Source: Clostridia bacterium (lineage in GTDB: Bacteria > Bacillota > Clostridia > Christensenellales > CAG-917). From it: DNA of 17,611 nucleotides. The stretch is taken from assembly GCA_900754695.1 (NCBI GenBank), contig CAAEDU010000027.1, forward strand, positions 1-17,611, given 5' to 3'. How positions within the stretch are numbered: position 1 is the first letter of the stretch; the number at the start of each line of letters is the position of its first letter. Positions 13,400 through 17,611 of this stretch are shown piece after piece. The position numbers and the translations under genes are program-made. The notes under the pieces were generated by a model. The model was not told where the DNA came from, did no database searches, and was given only the letters and a program-made list of their open reading frames with translations.

Positions 13400-14272
13400 A
13401 TGCGTATCGCGCCGGACTGGAAGGACTATTCCGTCATCGCAACGGGTGACGGCGAGAAATTGGAGCGTTGGGGGGACCTCGTCCTCCTTCGCCCCGATCC
13501 GCAGGTCATCTGGCGCGCACAAAAGCCGCTGCGCTCATATAAAGGGATCGCCGCGATATACGAGCGTTCCTCCACGGGCGGCGGCAGGTGGAACTATCTC
13601 CGTCCCGTCCCGGATGACTTTACCGTCGGCTGGCGGGAGCTCAGGTTCAAGCTCAAACTCATGGGCTTCAAGCACACCGGTCTCTTCCCGGAGCAGGCGG
13701 TCAACTGGGACAGGATGTCCCGGCTCATCCGCGGAGCGGGGAGAGAGATAAGCGTGCTCAACCTCTTCGGATATACGGGGGCGGCGTCCGTCGCCTGCGC
13801 AGCCGCCGGGGCGCATGTCTGCCATGTGGACGGCGCCAAAGCGATGGTGGAGCGCGCGGGGGAGAACGCAAAGCTCTCCGCGGTGGACGGTGCGCTCATG
13901 CGCTATATCGTGGACGACTGCTTCAAGTTCACTCAACGGGAGCTCAGACGCGGGCGCAGATATGACGCGGTCATCCTCGACCCGCCCAGCTTCGGCAGAG
14001 GACCGGGCGGCGAGAAGTGGAAGATAGAGGAGGGCATAAGCGACCTTAGCGACCTTGTTGCCAAGGTGCTCACGGACGACCCGCTCTTCGTGTGTCTGAA
14101 CTCCTACACCACGGGTCTGCAGCCCGGAGTGATGGCGAACATACTCCGCCTCTCCCTCCCGAAAAACGCCGTGATCGACGCCGACGAGATAGGGCTTGCC
14201 ACCGAAGAAGGACTCGTCCTGCCGCAGGGATGTACGGCATTCGCGACATTCGGTGAAAATGCGGGTAAATGA
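13400..14272 (+). CDS. Class I SAM-dependent RNA methyltransferase (RlmI/PF10672-like)
   Basis: A 290-residue cytoplasmic methyltransferase, most like the catalytic part of the RlmI family (23S rRNA m5C methyltransferases) but without the N-terminal PUA domain. SAM-binding motif I is VLNLFGYTGAAS (119-130), the acidic residue after strand 2 is D144 in HVDGAKAMV, VDDCF (171-175) marks the adenine-contact region, and the catalytic motif IV is VILDPPSFGRG (191-201). The C-terminal part (212-290) completes the Rossmann fold. The gene starts 3 nt after the ileS stop with only a weak SD, so translation is probably coupled to ileS. A role in rRNA methylation is inferred from the family and the translation-gene context; the exact base is unknown. 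Confidence 0.85.
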   Translation: MRIAPDWKDYSVIATGDGEKLERWGDLVLLRPDPQVIWRAQKPLRSYKGIAAIYERSSTGGGRWNYLRPVPDDFTVGWRELRFKLKLMGFKHTGLFPEQAVNWDRMSRLIRGAGREISVLNLFGYTGAASVACAAAGAHVCHVDGAKAMVERAGENAKLSAVDGALMRYIVDDCFKFTQRELRRGRRYDAVILDPPSFGRGPGGEKWKIEEGISDLSDLVAKVLTDDPLFVCLNSYTTGLQPGVMANILRLSLPKNAVIDADEIGLATEEGLVLPQGCTAFATFGENAGK

Positions 14273-14284
14273 CGGAACAAACAC

Positions 14285-14313
14285 TTGACAGATACAAAAC
14301 GATGAGATAAAAC
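14285..14313 (+). promoter_or_regulatory. Promoter in front of the pseudouridine synthase gene
   Basis: Perfect TTGACA (14285-14290), 17-nt spacer, TAAAAC (14308-14313; four of six). The -10 ends seven bases before ATG 14321 and no SD lies between, so a transcript from here would be leaderless. It would also supply the downstream acyl-CoA synthetase and TIM-barrel genes. Confidence 0.6.
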
Positions 14314-14320
14314 CGAAATT

Positions 14321-15040
14321 ATGGACTACAAAGACTTGAAAATTCTCTACGAGGACAACCACTTGCTCGTGGTGGTGAAGCCCTACGGGGTGCCCGTCCA
14401 GGAGGACGGCTCGGGCGACCCCGATATGCTAAACCTCCTGAAGCGCTATCTCGTGGAAAAATACGACAAGCCGGGCGAGGCGTATCTCGGTCTCGTGCAC
14501 AGGCTGGACCGTCCTACGGGGGGAGTCATGGTGTTTGCCAAGACCTCCAAAGCCGCGTCCCGCCTTTCCGAGGCGATCAGGAACGGTGAGGTGGAGAAGC
14601 ACTATCTCGCAGTCGTGGAGGGTGAGCCCCGCTTCAAAGCGGACAAGCTCCGCTGCTGGCTGAAAAAGTTCCCGGAGCAGAACCTCGTCAAAATGGTGCC
14701 CGAGCTTACGGAAGGCGCCAAGTATGCGGAGCTCGATTATAAGCAGCTCGACTACAACAAAGCCAACAATGTCAGCCTGCTCTTCGTCAACCTTTATACG
14801 GGCAGGGGACATCAGATAAGAGTCCAGCTTGCCGCCAACGGCACCCCCATTCTCGGGGACGCACGCTACGGGCACGGCGAACGCATGAAACTCCCGCTAT
14901 GCCTGTGGGCAGCCGAACTAAGGTTTGCCCACCCCGTAGGAGGTCAGAGGATGGACTTCAGAGTCTATCCGCCCGAGACGCTCCCGTGGACGCTCTTCGA
15001 CATCGAGCGCTATCTCGGGATCAACATCAAAAACGTTTGA
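14321..15040 (+). CDS. RluA-family pseudouridine synthase
   Basis: Isomerises specific uridines of rRNA or tRNA to pseudouridine. The 239-residue protein has the family's motifs: ILYEDNHLLVVVKPYGVPVQ (8-27), the catalytic motif HRLDRPTGGVMVFAKT (60-75) with Asp63, KHYLAVVEG (about 93-101) and GRGHQIRVQLAANGTPILGD (about 165-184). There is no N-terminal S4 domain, so it is of the short RluA/YqcB-like type and its target cannot be told from sequence. The start is set by the ILYED strand and by ATG 14321 being the first start after the promoter. It has no SD and is probably leaderless. The next gene follows after 13 nt. Confidence 0.92.
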   Translation: MDYKDLKILYEDNHLLVVVKPYGVPVQEDGSGDPDMLNLLKRYLVEKYDKPGEAYLGLVHRLDRPTGGVMVFAKTSKAASRLSEAIRNGEVEKHYLAVVEGEPRFKADKLRCWLKKFPEQNLVKMVPELTEGAKYAELDYKQLDYNKANNVSLLFVNLYTGRGHQIRVQLAANGTPILGDARYGHGERMKLPLCLWAAELRFAHPVGGQRMDFRVYPPETLPWTLFDIERYLGINIKNV

Positions 15041-15053
15041 AAACAGGAGTTAT

Positions 15054-16715
15054 ATGCAGATCATAGAGAAAACTTTGGGGCAGATCATCAACGGTCTCGC
15101 CCGTGATATACCCGAAAGAACTGCGGTGGAATATACCACCCGCAATTATCATCGCACTTGGAAAGAGTTCGACGCGGACACCGATAAGGTGGCGAAGGGG
15201 CTCATCTCCATCGGCGTCAAGAAGGGCGACAAGGTCGCCATCTGGGCGACCAATATCCCCGAGTGGCTGCTCACCCTCTTCGGCGCGGCGAAGTGCGGCG
15301 CCATCCTCGTCACCGTCAACACCAACTACAAGATCTTCGAGCTTGAGTATCTGCTCACCCAGTCGGACACCAAGGTGCTCGTGATGATGGGCGGCTTCAA
15401 GGACAGCAACTACGTCGACATCGTGAACGAGCTCATCCCCGAGCTCAAAAACGCGGAGGACGGCAAAGTCTCTCATCCCGCGCTTCCCTTCCTCGAGAGG
15501 GTGATCTTTGCGGACGGGCACACCCCGCAGGGCATGATGGGCTTCGACGAGCTCATGAAGCTCGGCGAGAGCGTCCCCGATGAGGTGCTGAGAGCGCGCG
15601 AAGCGGAGCTCGACTGCCACGACGTCATCAATATGCAGTACACCTCGGGCACGACGGGCTTCCCCAAGGGCGTCATGCTCACGCACTACAACATCGTCAA
15701 CAACGGCAACACCATCGGCGACGGCATGGCTTTCACCAACGAGGACAAGCTGTGCATCGTGGTGCCTTTCTTCCATTGTTTCGGGCTGGTGCTCGCCACA
15801 ATGGCGTGCATCACTCACGGCACGACGATGGTGCCCGTGGAGGCATACAGCCCCGTCCCCGTGATGAACGCCATCAGCACCGCGAAGTGCACCGCCGTCC
15901 ACGGCGTGCCCACGATGTTCATCGCCATGCTCGAGCACCACGATTTCGACAAGTTCGATTTCTCCTCGCTGCGTACGGGCATCATGGCGGGTTCCCCCTG
16001 TCCCATCGAAGTGATGAAAAAGGTTGTGGACAAGATGAACATGCGCGACATCGTCATCGTCTTCGGTCAGACGGAGGCTTCTCCCGGCTGCACCATGACC
16101 ACCACTACGGATTCCCTCGAGAAGCGCGTTGCGACGGTCGGGCGTGCATTCCCGGGCGTCGAGTGTAAGATCGTCGACCCGGAGACCAATCTCGAAGTGC
16201 CCGTCGGCACCCCCGGTGAGTTCCTCGCGCGCGGCTACAACATCATGAAAGGCTACTACAAGATGCCCGAAGCCACCAAACAGGCGATCGACGAGGACGG
16301 CTGGCTGCACACCGGCGATCTCTGCACCGTGGACGAAGAGGGATATTACAAGGTCGTCGGCAGGATAAAGGACATGATCATCCGCGGCGGCGAGAACATC
16401 TATCCCAAGGAGCTCGAGGAGTTCCTCTACACCTGCGACAAGATCAGCGACGTCCAGGTCATCGGCGTCCCCAGCAAGCAGTACGGCGAGGAGATCATGG
16501 CGTGCATCATCCTTAAAAAGGGCGAGACCATGACCGAACAGGAGGTCAAAGACCTCGTCAAGTCGCATATGGCGAGGCACAAAGTGCCCAGCTACGTGCG
16601 CTTCATGGATGCGTTCCCCGTGACGGCGAGCGGCAAGATCCAGAAATTCAAGCTCCGCGAAGAAGCCATCGAGATCCTCAAGCTTCAGGACGCGGCGAAC
16701 ATCGAGACAGCATAA
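15054..16715 (+). CDS. AMP-forming acyl-CoA synthetase (fatty-acid CoA ligase family)
   Basis: Activates a carboxylic acid to acyl-AMP and then acyl-CoA. The 553-residue ANL-superfamily enzyme is complete: P-loop YTSGTTGFPKGVMLTH (about 196-211), PFFHCFG (A4 region), FGQTEASPG (A5), GWLHTGDLCTVDEEGYY (A7), GRIKDMIIRGGENIYPKELE (A8) and the A10 lysine in TASGKIQKF (about residue 528). The substrate is not fixed by these motifs; medium- or long-chain fatty or aromatic acids are possible. SD AGGAG lies six bases before the ATG (ACAGGAGTTATATG). It lies 13 nt after the pseudouridine synthase and 11 nt before the TIM-barrel gene, so it is in an operon. No membrane segment is seen. Confidence 0.92.
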   Translation: MQIIEKTLGQIINGLARDIPERTAVEYTTRNYHRTWKEFDADTDKVAKGLISIGVKKGDKVAIWATNIPEWLLTLFGAAKCGAILVTVNTNYKIFELEYLLTQSDTKVLVMMGGFKDSNYVDIVNELIPELKNAEDGKVSHPALPFLERVIFADGHTPQGMMGFDELMKLGESVPDEVLRAREAELDCHDVINMQYTSGTTGFPKGVMLTHYNIVNNGNTIGDGMAFTNEDKLCIVVPFFHCFGLVLATMACITHGTTMVPVEAYSPVPVMNAISTAKCTAVHGVPTMFIAMLEHHDFDKFDFSSLRTGIMAGSPCPIEVMKKVVDKMNMRDIVIVFGQTEASPGCTMTTTTDSLEKRVATVGRAFPGVECKIVDPETNLEVPVGTPGEFLARGYNIMKGYYKMPEATKQAIDEDGWLHTGDLCTVDEEGYYKVVGRIKDMIIRGGENIYPKELEEFLYTCDKISDVQVIGVPSKQYGEEIMACIILKKGETMTEQEVKDLVKSHMARHKVPSYVRFMDAFPVTASGKIQKFKLREEAIEILKLQDAANIETA

Positions 16716-16726
16716 GGAGGCGGCAT

Positions 16727-17524
16727 ATGATGAAACTTTGTTTTTCCACGATCGGGTGCCCGGATTGGCGTTTCGGCGACATGATCTCCGCCGCGAAAGA
16801 CCTCGGCTACACCGCCATAGAGATCAGAGGCATCGGGGGAGAGATCTACGCCCCCGCGATGAGGGAATTCACCGAGGACTTCGCCCGCACCAAGGATATG
16901 CTCGAGCGCACCGGCATCAGGATCGCCATGCTCACCTCGGGCGCCGCGCTTGCGGATCATTCCGCCAAGGGCAAGAGCGTCGATGAGGCAAAGGCGTACA
17001 TCGACCTCGCCGCAAAAGTGGGTGCGGAGTTCGTCCGCGTCATGTCCACCGACAAGCCTTACTTTGACGGCGGCGACATCGACCTTTGCAAAAAGCAGTA
17101 CGAAGAGGTCGTCTCCTACGCCAAGGGCAGCGGAGTCACCCCTCTCATCGAGACCAACGGGCTGTTTGTGGACACCGCGCTTCTTTCGCGCTTCCTCGAT
17201 GAGGTCGGCGAAGGCGGCGGCGCCCTCTGGGACGTCCATCACCCCTACCGCTTCAACGACGAGAGCATCGCGCAGACCGTCTCCAACCTCGGCGGCAAGA
17301 TCAGGTACGTACACTTGAAGGACAGCGTTATTGAAAAGGGCAAAGTCTCCTACCGCATGATGGGCTACGGTGACGTCCCCGTCAAAGAAGCCATCGAGAC
17401 TCTCCGCTACAACGAGTATCCCGGCTACTACACCCTCGAATGGGTCAAGCGCTGGAACAAAGAGCTGGAAGATGCGGGGATAGTGTTTGCTCACTACGCC
17501 TACTATATGAAAAAATTCCGCTGA
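16727..17524 (+). CDS. TIM-barrel sugar phosphate isomerase/epimerase-like protein (AP endonuclease family 2 fold)
   Basis: A 265-residue protein of the xylose isomerase-like TIM-barrel family (PF01261). The expected metal and catalytic residues are on the strand ends: IEIRG (31-35), LIETNG (140-145, E142), ALWDVHHPYR (166-175, D169 and H171/H172), YVHLKD (194-199, H196) and TLEW (236-239, E238). Substrate cannot be named; relatives include hydroxypyruvate and myo-inosose isomerases, tagatose epimerases and sugar-acid enzymes. A near-perfect SD, AAGGAGG, precedes ATG 16727 by six bases; the adjacent ATG (16730) is an alternative. It follows the acyl-CoA synthetase after 11 nt in the same operon, a pairing with no obvious pathway logic. 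No terminator is visible before the window ends. Confidence 0.87.
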   Translation: MMKLCFSTIGCPDWRFGDMISAAKDLGYTAIEIRGIGGEIYAPAMREFTEDFARTKDMLERTGIRIAMLTSGAALADHSAKGKSVDEAKAYIDLAAKVGAEFVRVMSTDKPYFDGGDIDLCKKQYEEVVSYAKGSGVTPLIETNGLFVDTALLSRFLDEVGEGGGALWDVHHPYRFNDESIAQTVSNLGGKIRYVHLKDSVIEKGKVSYRMMGYGDVPVKEAIETLRYNEYPGYYTLEWVKRWNKELEDAGIVFAHYAYYMKKFR

Positions 17525-17552
17525 GCGCGCTATTTCGCGAATTGCTTTGTCA

Positions 17553-17611
17553 GAGCCACTGTCATGGTGCTCACGTACGTCCGTGTACGCTCCGCTCCCT
17601 GACAGTGGCTC
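17553..17611. repeat. 12-bp perfect inverted repeat at the window edge
   Basis: GAGCCACTGTCA (17553-17564) and TGACAGTGGCTC (17600-17611) flank a 35-nt interior that itself has CGTACG- and GTGTACG-like words. The right arm ends exactly at the window's last base, so the stem may continue. There is no visible U-run; it may be an extragenic palindromic repeat or the start of a terminator or mobile element. Confidence 0.75.

Noticed and set aside
15027..16580. A 517-codon minus-strand frame opposite the acyl-CoA synthetase
   Set aside because: Same shadow composition (His/Asp/Val-rich) and no SD; the plus-strand gene has all ANL motifs.

Overview
The window looks like a chromosomal segment of a GC-rich, endospore-forming Bacillota (Clostridia-like) bacterium. 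This rests on a GPR-type germination protease, a large (~266 nt) SRP RNA with an Alu domain, a type-2 (long, KMSKH) isoleucyl-tRNA synthetase, a Clostridia-style EF-G paralogue and sigma-A-like promoters. No taxon finer than that can be supported from the sequence alone.

Layout. Left part (1-5160): spore protease gpr (+) runs tail-to-tail into glutamate racemase murI (-), and the two stop codons overlap in one TTAA. An EF-G-like GTPase (+) follows with its own promoter, SD and intrinsic terminator. A PfkB-family pyridoxal/pyridoxamine kinase (-) converges on it, with a terminator in between. Middle part (5160-10100): the SRP RNA gene (+) with a strong promoter and two tandem hairpin terminators; a TIR domain fused to a SAM-dependent methyltransferase (-); a repeat-bearing gap; an ABC-2 transporter pair, ATPase then permease (-); about 700 bp of non-coding, repeat- and hairpin-rich DNA; and a tRNA-Gly(CCC) gene (-) with its own promoter and terminator. 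Right part (10286-17524): a co-directional run of ileS, an RlmI-like methyltransferase, an RluA-type pseudouridine synthase, an AMP-forming acyl-CoA synthetase and a TIM-barrel sugar-phosphate isomerase/epimerase-like protein. The window ends in an inverted repeat.

How the genes fit together. Most are housekeeping genes: translation and RNA modification (EF-G-like, ileS, two RNA-modification enzymes, tRNA, SRP RNA), cell wall (murI), cofactor salvage and sporulation. The accessory part is the middle. The TIR-methyltransferase fusion is the best candidate for an undescribed system, because a likely NAD-processing or signalling TIR domain sits on the same chain as a complete-looking methyltransferase, with no Thoeris ThsA-type partner visible.

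A second theme is translation initiation. Several genes (the kinase, the ABC ATPase, the pseudouridine synthase, and less clearly gpr and murI) have a -10-like hexamer only 6-7 nt before the ATG and no SD, as expected for leaderless mRNAs. Others (EF-G-like, ileS, TIR-methyltransferase, permease, acyl-CoA synthetase, TIM-barrel) have ordinary SD sequences.
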